From assembly GCA_015058215.1 (NCBI GenBank), contig SVCU01000001.1, positions 62,001-126,000 of the forward strand: DNA of 64,000 nucleotides. Direction: 5' to 3'. This DNA comes from Clostridiales bacterium. GTDB lineage: Bacteria; Bacillota; Clostridia; Peptostreptococcales; Anaerovoracaceae. Below, piece by piece: positions 17,221-25,188 of the stretch. Made by a program: the position numbers and the translations under genes. Under the pieces are notes generated by a model. That model made no database searches. It had not been told where the DNA came from and was given only the letters and a program-made list of their open reading frames with translations. The stretch's first letter is position 1; each line of letters opens with the position of its first letter.

Positions 17221-18906
17221 TCAGCGGCCGGCGCGGTATACCGTACGGCCGTCTTTTACAGTTTCCAGAACCTTGATGTCTTTGATTTCCATCGGGTCAG
17301 TTTCCAGGGGGGAGCGGTCCAGGATCACAAGGTCCGCCCGCTTTCCGGGCTCCAGCGTACCTTTGCTGTCCTCTTCGAAATACTGATAGGCCCCTTCGAT
17401 GGTGACAGCCCGCAGGGCGTCATAGACGGAAACCTTCTGGTCTTCCCCGATGACGGTGCCGCTTCTCCCGATGCGGTTCACCGCACACCAGACGCTGTGC
17501 AGCATATTGGGGGCCGTCACCGGCGGATCCTGGTGGAAATTCACATGGAGCCCTTTCCGCAGGGCCTCGGCGGCAGGGCTGATGCGCTGTCCCCGTTCCT
17601 CGCCGAAATTCTTCCGGTGTACATCGCCCCAGTACCAGACGTGACCCACAAAGATGGAAGCGATCATATTCAGGCGGGCCATCCGGTCCAGCTGGTCGCT
17701 GCGCACGGTCTGGCAGTGGATCATGACGGGGCGCAGATCCTTACGATCAGCCGCGGCATTCTCATAAGCGTTCAGAAACTGCTCAGAGGCGGCATCCCCG
17801 TTGCAATGGGCCAGAAGCTGCTTCCCGTCCTCCACGGCAATGCGGGCCAGCTCAGCGGCCTTTTCATCGGGCAGCCAGGGATAGGCGCAGTAACCGGGGT
17901 CGCCGCCCAGGTAGGGGCGGCTCATCCAGGCGGAACGTCCCTGGGGAGACCCGTCCAGGATCATCTTGTACCCGCCGATCTTCAGTCGTTTGTGATAGTT
18001 CCCGTCGTATTTGGGATTCTTTTTTAAAATTTCGCGGCCGTTGGCGGTCAGCAGCGGATAAGCCACCACATCCAGCTTCAAAAGCCCCAAGGAGGACAGG
18101 ATCTTCAAAATCTTCCAGTCTCTCTCCATGGTAGCGCCGTCCTGGGCGGTGGTGACACCGTTCTCCAGGTACTTCCGCTGCATGCCCTTCACCAGAGCCT
18201 TCAGGTCCGGCTTCAGGGCTTTGCCCAAAGCCCCCACCATCAGGTGCGAGGCGGTCTCTTCCAGATAGCCGCTGGGTTCCCCGAAGCCCGCTGCCGGTGC
18301 AGTGCCGTCGGGATCCGCAGCCGGTCCGTAGCCGCAAACTGCACTCTCCTCCGCAGTCAGCCGGGCGATCTTGCCGCCCTCCGGGTCCGGCGTTTCCGCC
18401 GTAATGCCTGCCAGCTTCAGGGCCGCGCTGTTGGCGCAGGAAAAATGGATGGATACGTGGAGGATCACCACAGGGATCTCCCTGCTGACCCGGTCCAGCA
18501 CCCGCCGGTCGGGCTGGGTCTGTTCTTTCAGGAAATTGTGATCGTAGCCGAAGCCCACCACCACGGCCTTTTTATCGCCGGCCTTGATGCCTTTCTTCGC
18601 CATGAAGTTCTGCAGGGTCTCCACGATCTCGTCGAAGGAGGTGCAGCCGGACAGGTCCGCGAACATGGCCATGAGGCCGGTGGTGGTAATGTGGCCGTGG
18701 GGATCGATGAAGCCGGGCATCAGGCACTTCCCCTGCAGGTCCACCAGCTTCACCGCCTTGCCGGATGCCGCCAGAAGGTCCTGAAAGCGGCCCACAGCCG
18801 CGATTTTACCTTTTTCAACTAACAGGGCATCCGGTGCAGAAGTCTGTTCCTGCGGGGCGTTTTTTGCCATGGTGATCAGTTTGCCGTTATAATACAGTGT
18901 TTTCAT
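17221..18906 (-). CDS. Amidohydrolase family protein (YtcJ-like)
   Basis: 561 residues, matching the long Amidohydro_3/YtcJ group. GKCLMPGFIDPHGH has the first metal-binding HxH. HVSIHFSCANSAALKLAGI is typical of this subfamily, and VNFHQDPPVTAPNML and RADLVILDRSPL mark the C-terminal end of the fold. Members hydrolyse C-N bonds of varied compounds and the true substrate is unknown. ATG at 18906 follows a GGGAGGGACCC stretch. Confidence 0.85.
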   Translation of the reverse strand: MKTLYYNGKLITMAKNAPQEQTSAPDALLVEKGKIAAVGRFQDLLAASGKAVKLVDLQGKCLMPGFIDPHGHITTTGLMAMFADLSGCTSFDEIVETLQNFMAKKGIKAGDKKAVVVGFGYDHNFLKEQTQPDRRVLDRVSREIPVVILHVSIHFSCANSAALKLAGITAETPDPEGGKIARLTAEESAVCGYGPAADPDGTAPAAGFGEPSGYLEETASHLMVGALGKALKPDLKALVKGMQRKYLENGVTTAQDGATMERDWKILKILSSLGLLKLDVVAYPLLTANGREILKKNPKYDGNYHKRLKIGGYKMILDGSPQGRSAWMSRPYLGGDPGYCAYPWLPDEKAAELARIAVEDGKQLLAHCNGDAASEQFLNAYENAAADRKDLRPVMIHCQTVRSDQLDRMARLNMIASIFVGHVWYWGDVHRKNFGEERGQRISPAAEALRKGLHVNFHQDPPVTAPNMLHSVWCAVNRIGRSGTVIGEDQKVSVYDALRAVTIEGAYQYFEEDSKGTLEPGKRADLVILDRSPLETDPMEIKDIKVLETVKDGRTVYRAGR

Positions 18907-18968
18907 AGGGTCCCTCCCGCTCTATGCCTTGTGCGCTCCTGCCGCCCATTTCACTGCAGCGTGTTTTC

Positions 18969-19433
18969 TCAGCAGAGCCCGCGGCTCCGCAGATGCTGCA
19001 GGAGGCCCAGGCAGCCCGCCTGCACATCCTGCCAGGTGGTTTCGAAATCCCCGGTGTACCAGGGGTCCGCCACATCGCCGGGCATGGCCGTAAAGCTCAG
19101 CAAGCTATAAATTTTACCCTCGGGATCGCCGCCGCAGATCCGCTCCATATTGCGCAGATTCCAGCTGTCCATCCCGATCAGATAGTCGTAGTCTTTGTAA
19201 TCGCGCCGTTCCATATGCACGGCCCGCTTCCGGGAACAATCGATCCCCTCGCCCTGCAGAAGCCGCCGTACCGGCGGATAGACGGGCTGGCCGATTTCCT
19301 CGTAGCTGGTGGCCGCCGATGCGATCTCGAACAGGTCTTCCAGGCCTTCCCGCCGCACCAGATCCTTCATGACGAACTCCGCCATGGGGCTGCGGCAGAT
19401 GTTGCCGTGGCAGACAAACAGGATTTTGATCAT
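18969..19433 (-). CDS. Low-molecular-weight protein tyrosine phosphatase
   Basis: 154 residues, exactly the family length. The P-loop VCHGNICRSPMAE (C-x5-R) is at the N terminus, and the acid loop DPWYTG lies near residue 123. ATG at 19433 is chosen because MIKILFVCHGN starts the fold and GGAAGGAAA lies upstream; the frame stays open for another 70 residues without similarity. It may act on tyrosine-phosphorylated regulators or arginine-phosphate, and no cognate kinase is nearby. Confidence 0.9.
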   Translation of the reverse strand: MIKILFVCHGNICRSPMAEFVMKDLVRREGLEDLFEIASAATSYEEIGQPVYPPVRRLLQGEGIDCSRKRAVHMERRDYKDYDYLIGMDSWNLRNMERICGGDPEGKIYSLLSFTAMPGDVADPWYTGDFETTWQDVQAGCLGLLQHLRSRGLC

Positions 19434-19505
19434 ACTGCATTTCCTTCCGGTCGGATCCGTTTCTCCGGGACTTTCCGCCCGGGCAGAGATCCGCTGTTTT
19501 GCTTC

Positions 19506-19511
19506 AGTATA
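19506..19511 (-). promoter_or_regulatory. Extended -10 element before the LMW phosphatase gene
   Basis: On the minus strand TGCTATACT is a good extended -10. No convincing -35 box is seen 16-18 bases upstream. Confidence 0.4.
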
Positions 19512-19515
19512 GCAC

Positions 19516-19549
19516 AAGGAACGGCAAACCGTAAAGGTTCCCGTTCCTT
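19516..19549. terminator. Hairpin between the macro-domain gene and the phosphatase gene
   Basis: AAGGAACGG / CCGTTCCTT, nine perfect pairs, with a further small AACC/GGTT stem in the loop. Only short T stretches follow on either strand, so it is a weak terminator at best. Confidence 0.4.
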
Positions 19550-19603
19550 TGTTTCGTCGAATGATTGGGCGAAGCCTCCCGCTTGGAACCCATAGAGTTC
19601 CGA

Positions 19604-20116
19604 TCAAAACTTGCAGAGCTCCGGGTAAAGTTCTTTGGCGGCCCTGCACACCGGCGCATCGAAGACCACCAGAGAAAGGGTCATGGACGCAGCGTCTGCC
19701 AGGAATTCACGCATGGTTTCGATGGCCACCTGTACAGCCTCACTCTTGGGATAGCCGTACACGCCGCCGGAAATCAGAGGGAAGGCCACGGATCTGCAGC
19801 CCAGTTCCTGAGCCAGAGCCAGACTCTTGCGGTAGCAGGAAACCAGCTGCTCCTTCTCCCCGAAATGGCCGCCATGCCAAACGGGGCCCACGGTATGGAT
19901 CACGTATTTCGCGGGCAGCAGATAGCCGCCGGTGGCTTTGGCATCTCCGGTGGCGCAGCCATGCAGCGTGCGGCATTCCTGCAGCAGGCCGGGACCCGCC
20001 GCCCGGTGGATGGCGCCGTCCACGCCGCCTCCGCCCAGCAGAGACTGATTGGCCGCGTTGACAATGGCATCCACGGGCAGTTTGGTGATATCGCCTTTGA
20101 TGATTTCCAGGGACAT
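19604..20116 (-). CDS. Macro-domain ADP-ribose hydrolase
   Basis: 170 residues, the YmdB/Af1521-type single macro domain. IIKGDITKLPVDAIVNAAN and LLGGGGVDGAIHRAAG are the ADP-ribose-binding loops; ISGGVYGYPKSEA is the distal phosphate loop. It likely removes ADP-ribose from acyl groups or proteins. ATG at 20116 has AAAGGAGGG upstream, and nine extra in-frame residues to 20143 are not needed. It lies 27 bases after a small membrane-protein gene. Confidence 0.92.
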   Translation of the reverse strand: MSLEIIKGDITKLPVDAIVNAANQSLLGGGGVDGAIHRAAGPGLLQECRTLHGCATGDAKATGGYLLPAKYVIHTVGPVWHGGHFGEKEQLVSCYRKSLALAQELGCRSVAFPLISGGVYGYPKSEAVQVAIETMREFLADAASMTLSLVVFDAPVCRAAKELYPELCKF

Positions 20117-20143
20117 GGGATGCCCTCCTTTCCAACGAATCAA

Positions 20144-20392
20144 TTAGAAAAAGTTGATTTTGTCCAGACATTTATAGGCCGCAATGCTGCAGGGCAGCCA
20201 CAGGATCCAAAACAGCGCCTGTGCTCCACCAAAGAGTTCATGGGCAATCAAAACCGCCAGAAAAAAACCGAGTACTGCGCAGATTGCGAAGCCCAGACAG
20301 CCCGGGCCGGAGCCGCCGCCGGAAGTGCCGCCGCCGGAATCTCCCCCGGAGCTGGTGAATGCATAATAATCATCAAACAGATCGTTTCCCAC
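20144..20392 (-). CDS. Small membrane protein of unknown function
   Basis: 82 residues if started at GTG 20392, which has AAAGGAG nine bases upstream. It has an acidic start (GNDLFDDYYAF), a Gly/Ser-rich stretch (GGDSGGGTSGGG), then two hydrophobic segments separated by a short loop, and a C-terminal KINFF. No family is recognised. The frame is open further upstream but without a ribosome site. Position suggests an operon with the macro-domain gene. Confidence 0.55.
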   Translation of the reverse strand: MGNDLFDDYYAFTSSGGDSGGGTSGGGSGPGCLGFAICAVLGFFLAVLIAHELFGGAQALFWILWLPCSIAAYKCLDKINFF

Positions 20393-20483
20393 GGTAAGTT
20401 CTCCTTTCAGTATATCACAAATCCCTTTTGACGACATCAGTATAGGCGAAACGCCGGGTAAAAAAACGGACAGTGCCAACGGC

Positions 20484-20648
20484 ATGCGGAAGGCCGGCAT
20501 CCATGCCCGGGTGGACGTGTACAAAGACTGGTTCCACGCCTACGACCTGTTCTTCCCCTTCACCAGGAAAGGCAAGGAGGCCATCCGCCGGTTCGAAGAA
20601 GCCTTCCGGGAGGCCGCGCAGCCGTACCGAAAAGAGCAGCATTCCTGA
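20484..20648 (+). pseudogene. C-terminal remnant of an alpha/beta-hydrolase (acetylesterase type)
   Basis: An open stretch of 54 codons reads KAGIHARVDVYKDWFHAYDL and on to FEEAFREAAQP. This matches the last part of Abhydrolase_3/Aes-type esterases, including the catalytic histidine in FHAYD. Nucleophile serine and acid parts are absent, and no start signal is present. It is therefore a decayed fragment, the only + strand piece in this interval. Confidence 0.6.
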
Positions 20649-20700
20649 CCTTCTGCCGGTTTACAGACATTGGGACCATTATAACAGCACATTTAGAAAT

Positions 20701-20739
20701 AAAAGAGCCCTGCCGCTCAGCTGCGGCAAAGGCTCTTTC
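20701..20739 (-). terminator. Terminator after the deformylase gene
   Basis: Long interrupted hairpin: outer stem AAAGAGCC / GGCTCTTT and inner stem TGCCGC / GCGGCA, followed on the minus strand by TTTT. It lies 18 bases past the deformylase stop. Confidence 0.75.
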
Positions 20740-20756
20740 TTTGCGTTTTCAGGTCA

Positions 20757-21170
20757 TTAAATCAGCACGCCATTGCAGTGGTCGATTTCGTGCTGAATGA
20801 TCTCCGCCGTCCAGCCGGTGAAGGTCTTGATGCGGGTCTCAAATTTGGCATTCTTCCACTGCACCTTGATGGTCTCGTAGCGGGTACAGGGGCGCGGCCC
20901 GCCCAGCAGGGACAGGCAGCTCTCTTCGGTCTCGTAGGGGCGGTCCGCCTTCAAAATCTGCGGATTGAACATGGTCATATAGGTGCCGTCGTTGTCGAAA
21001 GCGATGATGTATTTCCGCACGCCGATCATGTTGGCGGCCATGCCCACGCAGGTCTCCTTGTGGGCTGCGAGGGTGTCCAAAAGGTCGCGGGCCACGGGCA
21101 GGTCCTCGGGTGTCGCCGACTCAGAGGGCTGGCTGAGGAAAATGGGATCATGAATGAGTTCTTTGATCAT
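20757..21170 (-). CDS. def: Peptide deformylase, divergent clostridial type
   Basis: Removes the formyl group from nascent proteins. 137 residues, short for the family. The three motifs are present in altered form: GMAANMIGV (usual GLAAPQVG), EESCLSLLG (EGCLS, metal cysteine) and QHEIDHCNG (HExxH with two metal histidines). Catalytic Gln, Cys, His and Glu are thus partly retained: the usual motif-1 glutamine is replaced (AANMIG), so activity needs checking. Start ATG 21170 has AAAGGAG upstream, and an extended -10 (TGCTACAAT) is visible beyond it. Confidence 0.85.
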   Translation of the reverse strand: MIKELIHDPIFLSQPSESATPEDLPVARDLLDTLAAHKETCVGMAANMIGVRKYIIAFDNDGTYMTMFNPQILKADRPYETEESCLSLLGGPRPCTRYETIKVQWKNAKFETRIKTFTGWTAEIIQHEIDHCNGVLI

Positions 21171-21224
21171 GGGTACGAGGTCTCCTTTGAGATAATTGTA
21201 GCATAGAATTCCACTATTTCTCCA

Positions 21225-21370
21225 CTATTTTCCTGTTTTGCTATTTTTTCTTTTTGCTTGCGCCTTTGCATACCGGACCCCTTTTACAAAACCGTACTTG
21301 AAGTAATTCCACGAAGCATCAAATACATAATCCGGGAAGATCATGAGGAAATCATACGACGACACTGAAT
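21225..21370 (-). pseudogene. Short unidentified gene remnant
   Basis: On the minus strand an open frame of about 48 codons ends with DYVFDASWNYFKYGFVKGV and a basic tail (RYAKAQAKRKN) before TAG. Composition looks protein-like, but there is no ribosome site for the internal ATG at 21344. I recognise no family. It probably marks the edge of the rearranged island. Confidence 0.35.
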
Positions 21371-21474
21371 CTTAAACCACAGGTAATGTCTGCACACAAA
21401 ACTACTCGAAGAGACCGGCGGAGATAATGTAGATGTCGAGGAGCTCTTGAAATTACACGTTTTTCGATGGTTTT

Positions 21475-21780
21475 TCAATTAAAACCGAACGATTTCTTCT
21501 TCGATATTTTTCTTCCTAAATCACGGCAGATGAAAAATAGGAGAGTTCTGTAGTTTTTCAGTGCAATCGTTCTCTTTACAAAAAGGTTGTTTTTATCTGC
21601 GCTCCAAACGCCATCGGTCCGTAAGCAATTGACCGATGAGCTGATTTCGGAAGTTTCATAATCCAGATCCCGATCAAATCCATCCGCTCCGGTATAAGAA
21701 AAGGCAAATTTTTTAGCCTGAAAAATACTCTCCCGCACACTGTCAGTCAAAGAAGGATAAAGAAAAATAGGTGTAGCCAT
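21475..21780 (-). CDS. Unidentified 101-residue protein, probably truncated
   Basis: It begins MATPIFLYPSLTDSVRES and keeps a mixed, soluble-protein composition to about residue 80. The end is strongly basic (GRKISKKKSFGFN), which suggests a frameshift or deletion downstream. The ATG follows the stop codon of the fragment at 21781-21960 without any gap (TAAATG), as in a coupled operon, and AAAGGAGGG lies upstream inside that fragment. No function can be assigned. Confidence 0.4.
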   Translation of the reverse strand: MATPIFLYPSLTDSVRESIFQAKKFAFSYTGADGFDRDLDYETSEISSSVNCLRTDGVWSADKNNLFVKRTIALKNYRTLLFFICRDLGRKISKKKSFGFN

Positions 21781-21960
21781 TTACTTTCCCTCCTTTTCGT
21801 AAACAAATACAGGACGTACATTTTTCTGAGCAAGATGAATCAACACTGTAAATTTAATTTTCATCGAATGTTCTTCGCTGGCTGTAATGTCAAGGCCGCA
21901 GACAGATCCGACTGACGTAGATCTCAGCGTGAAATCAACATCCTTAAATGATATTACAGG
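21781..21960 (-). pseudogene. C-terminal fragment of an unidentified gene
   Basis: The minus frame ends PVISFKDVDFTLRSTSVG and continues to AQKNVRPVFVYEKEGK, then stop. This looks like real coding sequence. Beyond about 21960 the same frame runs antisense into the hsdM fragment and loses protein character, so the gene is cut there. The junction with hsdM sequence is within a few bases of 21960. Confidence 0.4.
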
Positions 21961-22527
21961 ATTTATGGTGTTGCCCGCTATATGAAGGATGCGCTGTTCC
22001 AGGTTCCCACCGCCCGTGTACTGGTCAAAGTGGTAGATGCACTGGACAGCCTGGATCTGAATAACAAAGATATCATGGGGGACGTCTACGAATATCTGCT
22101 TTCCCAGATTGCGCAGAGCGGTACCAATGGTCAGTTCCGTACTCCCAGACACATCATCAAAATGATGGTCGAACTGATGCGTCCCACTTTGGAAGATACC
22201 ATCTGCGACCCCGCCATGGGTTCCGCCGGCTTCATCACCGCCGCAGCCCAGTACATCGCCGAGCATTACAAAGCCGAGCTGATGAAAACCGAAAACAAGA
22301 AGCACTACACCACCACCATGTTCTCCGGATTTGATACCGACCAGACCATGCTGCGCATCGGTGCCATGAACATGATGCTGCACGGTGTAGAGGCACCCAA
22401 TATCACCTGGATGGATTCTCTTTCCGAGGACAACACCCACAGAAACGAATACTCCCTGATCATGGCGAATCCCCCCTTTACCGGCAGTCTGGACAAAGAA
22501 ACCATCTCCAAGGATTGGTCGTTTTGA
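21961..22527 (+). pseudogene. hsdM: HsdM (type I restriction N6-adenine methylase) fragment
   Basis: About 185 codons, including GVARYMKDALFQVPTARVL, QFRTPRHIIKMMVELM, the AdoMet loop DPAMGSAGFITAAAQYI and catalytic motif NPPFTGSLDKE. A whole HsdM has about 500 residues: the N-terminal helical domain before 21961 and everything after NPPF are missing. The frame stops at 22527, a few bases after the junction with hsdR. It is not expected to be an active methylase. Confidence 0.85.
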
Positions 22528-24514
22528 CTTGATCATTATTGACGAGGCCCACCGTTCCATCTTTAAAAAGTACGGTGCCTTGTTCCATTATTTCGATGCG
22601 CTGATGCTCGGTCTTACTGCCACGCCCAGATCCGAAGACAATAAGAGCTCTTATCAGGTGTTTGAACTGCCCGATGGCACGCCCGACTTCGCTTACGAAC
22701 TGGAGCAGGCCATTGACGAAGGACATCTTGTCGGTTTTGCCGTACTGGATAAAACCACAGACAAACTTCGCCGCGGGTTTACTTACGAAGAACTGTCCGC
22801 AGAGGCTCGTGAAGAATGCGAAGAACTGGAGGACCAGCTTGATTCCGATGAGTCTGATGATGATCCTCGCCTGGCACAGGAGCAGTTCGAAAAGTTCAAT
22901 ACACATATTATCAATTGGGGTACCATTGATGCCATGCTGAACGATCTGATGAAAAACGGCATCAAGATCAACGGCGGGGATTCCATCGGCAAGACGATTA
23001 TTTTCGCCCCCAACCACCAATATGCCGTCCACATCGTTGAACGGTTCCGGCATCTCTACTCCCATCTGGGTGCGGATTTCTGCAAGCTGATTGACAGCCA
23101 GACAGAAAACAATCTGGCGCTGATCGACATCTTTGGCGAACGGGATAAACTTCCCCGGATCGCAGTCAGCGTTGACATGATGGACACCGGCATCGACGTA
23201 CCGGATGTGGTCAATCTGGTATTCTTCAAAACCGTCCGCTCGAAGATTAAATTCCTGCAGATGATCGGCCGCGGTACACGCCTCAGCCCGGATCTGTTTG
23301 GACCCGGCCTCAATAAGGAAGGCTTCCTTGTCTTTGACTACTTTGATAACTTCAGATACTTTAACGTATTCCATACCTGGTCCGCGTTAAACGAACCTTC
23401 CGGCAGCAGAAGCTTCAGCGCAACCCCGCAGAGTGTTCTGATCAATCGGCGGCGCTTGAACATTCTTCGTGCGCTCTCCGAAAAATCCGGCCGCGATCTC
23501 TTCGAAGAAAAGTATCTGCAGCAGCTGCGCAGTCATTTTGTCACTTCCCTGCGTTCTCTTTGCAACGACGATATCGAAGTAACATACAATATGGCTTATG
23601 TCAGCAAATATCGCACCGAAGAACAGTGGCTCAGCTTCAGCGATCAGAAAGTTGAAGACATCAACGCCCGCATTCTTCCCCTTATGCCCTCAGAAACCGG
23701 AGCACCCCCGGTAAAGTCATTTGATCTTTTGATGTACATATTGGAAGACGAAGTTCCTCAGTTCCTGGAAGCCGGTAAGAGTCTGAGTAAAATCCGGAAC
23801 GGTTTCATGAGCGTCGAAAAGGCCATCACCATGCGTGTGGAAGAGCTGCTGAAGCTGAAAAGCATTCCCGCCATTGTTCAGAAGGAACAGCTTCTGCGTT
23901 CCATGATTGACTGTGATGCCGTTTTCACTAACTTTTCCTTGGAAAACTGTGAAGCCATCCGCCTTGCGCTGCGGGATCTCATGCAGTTCCTTCCTGAAAA
24001 AGAGATCTACCACATCATTGACGTTGCCGATTTTGTGATTGACCAGAATGCAGAAGAAGTGGTGAAAGAACCCACCTACGAAGAAAAGGTCCAAAACTAC
24101 CTGGCAAATGCCGCCAGCCCTGCCTTGGCAAAGATTCAGAACCTGGATGAATTAACCGATCAGGAAAAGAATGACCTCGAGTTCGACCTCAAGAGCCGAC
24201 TGGGTACCCCTGCAGATTTTGCCGCATTGGCCAATGGCCTGGAGCTTCTGCCTTTCCTGCGTGTACAGCTGGGTATTTCCCCCGCAGCCATTCAGACCAA
24301 GTTCGGCAGTTTCCTGAATGATTCCGTTCTGGACGCCATGCAGCTGAATTATATGCAGCAGATCATCGATTATGCCCGTACCAACGGTGACATCAAGCTC
24401 ATGGATCTGCAGCGCGTCAGCCCCTTCTGCGATGTGGATGTGGTTGCGCTCTTCGGCACAAATCTCGGTTACATCAAGACGCTGGTAGACGGGCTTCACA
24501 AACCGGTAATGTAG
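22502..24514 (+). pseudogene. hsdR: HsdR (type I restriction subunit, EcoEI-type) lacking its N-terminal third
   Basis: About 665 codons beginning PRIGRFDLIIIDEAHRSIF, i.e. at helicase motif II (DEAH). LGLTATPR (motif III), a motif V-like MMDTGIDVPDVV and motif VI QMIGRGTRLSPD follow. The C-terminal 200 residues resemble the EcoEI R-subunit C-terminal domain. Missing are the nuclease domain and Walker A, normally the first 300-350 residues. The frame is +1 relative to hsdM. A TTG at 22529 just past the hsdM stop could restart translation. It would lack both nuclease and ATP loop, so it is a remnant or an adaptor at best. Confidence 0.85.
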
Positions 24515-24537
24515 TATTTGCCCGAGCAGGATATACT

Positions 24538-25188
24538 ATGGATATTTTGAAATACTTAAAAGAATCGCCTTCCTCCCTCATTGCTGAAGATCTGGACGTC
24601 TTCATCACGGAACTGGAAACAGGCGATTATACCGCCGCCTATATCGCAGAATGCAAAAAATACATTCTTGCGCTGCAGAAAAAGCCTGCAAAAACAAGTC
24701 CGACCATTCCTGATTTTCAGCGTAAGGTTCCCAAAGGGATTAAGCTTCCCCCATCGGTTCTCACTCCGCAAAAGGATAGTGACACGCCGCCGGCCGCTCC
24801 AACTCCTTTGGAAACCTTTCAGCAAAAGCTGGCTGAACTGCATGAACTTGACGATTATAAGACCGGCTTTAAGTCTTACATCAAAGAATGTGACTTCGTG
24901 GATACCGCTTTTCTGGATGCACACTTCAATCTGTTTGATGAATGGGAAATCAATACCATTCTTATGATCAAACAGGTGGATGAATCGTTTCTGGAGAAAT
25001 ATTTCTGTTCCTTGGATCCTAAAAAAATTTCCAGGTACCAGAAATTCTCTGAATCCTTTTTTATGCACCACTTTAATCAGCTGGATGCCGACCTTATTTT
25101 AAAACGTGGGTTGAATGAATGGTGTGCAAAAGAAAACCGTTCCAAACAACTGGATGTATTCCTTCGCCTTAAGGGAGTAAAATTATGA
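24538..25188 (+). CDS. Unknown 216-residue protein with degenerate helical repeats
   Basis: First gene of the four-gene cassette, 23 bases after the hsdR remnant. No enzyme motif is seen. Residues 1-50 are helical and acidic, and 50-88 are a Pro/Lys-rich linker (PTIPDFQRKVPKGIKLPP). Residues about 125-200 show three imperfect 23-25-residue repeats: VDTAFLDAHFNLFDEW, VDESFLEKYFCSLD and SESFFMHHFNQLDADLI. The pattern recalls the FI-x-K-x-DW-x-IS-x-YQ-x-LSE repeats of some phage and mobile-element proteins. Its stop overlaps the next ATG (ATGA), so it is translated with the ATPase and may be an adaptor or sensor. Confidence 0.7.
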   Translation: MDILKYLKESPSSLIAEDLDVFITELETGDYTAAYIAECKKYILALQKKPAKTSPTIPDFQRKVPKGIKLPPSVLTPQKDSDTPPAAPTPLETFQQKLAELHELDDYKTGFKSYIKECDFVDTAFLDAHFNLFDEWEINTILMIKQVDESFLEKYFCSLDPKKISRYQKFSESFFMHHFNQLDADLILKRGLNEWCAKENRSKQLDVFLRLKGVKL

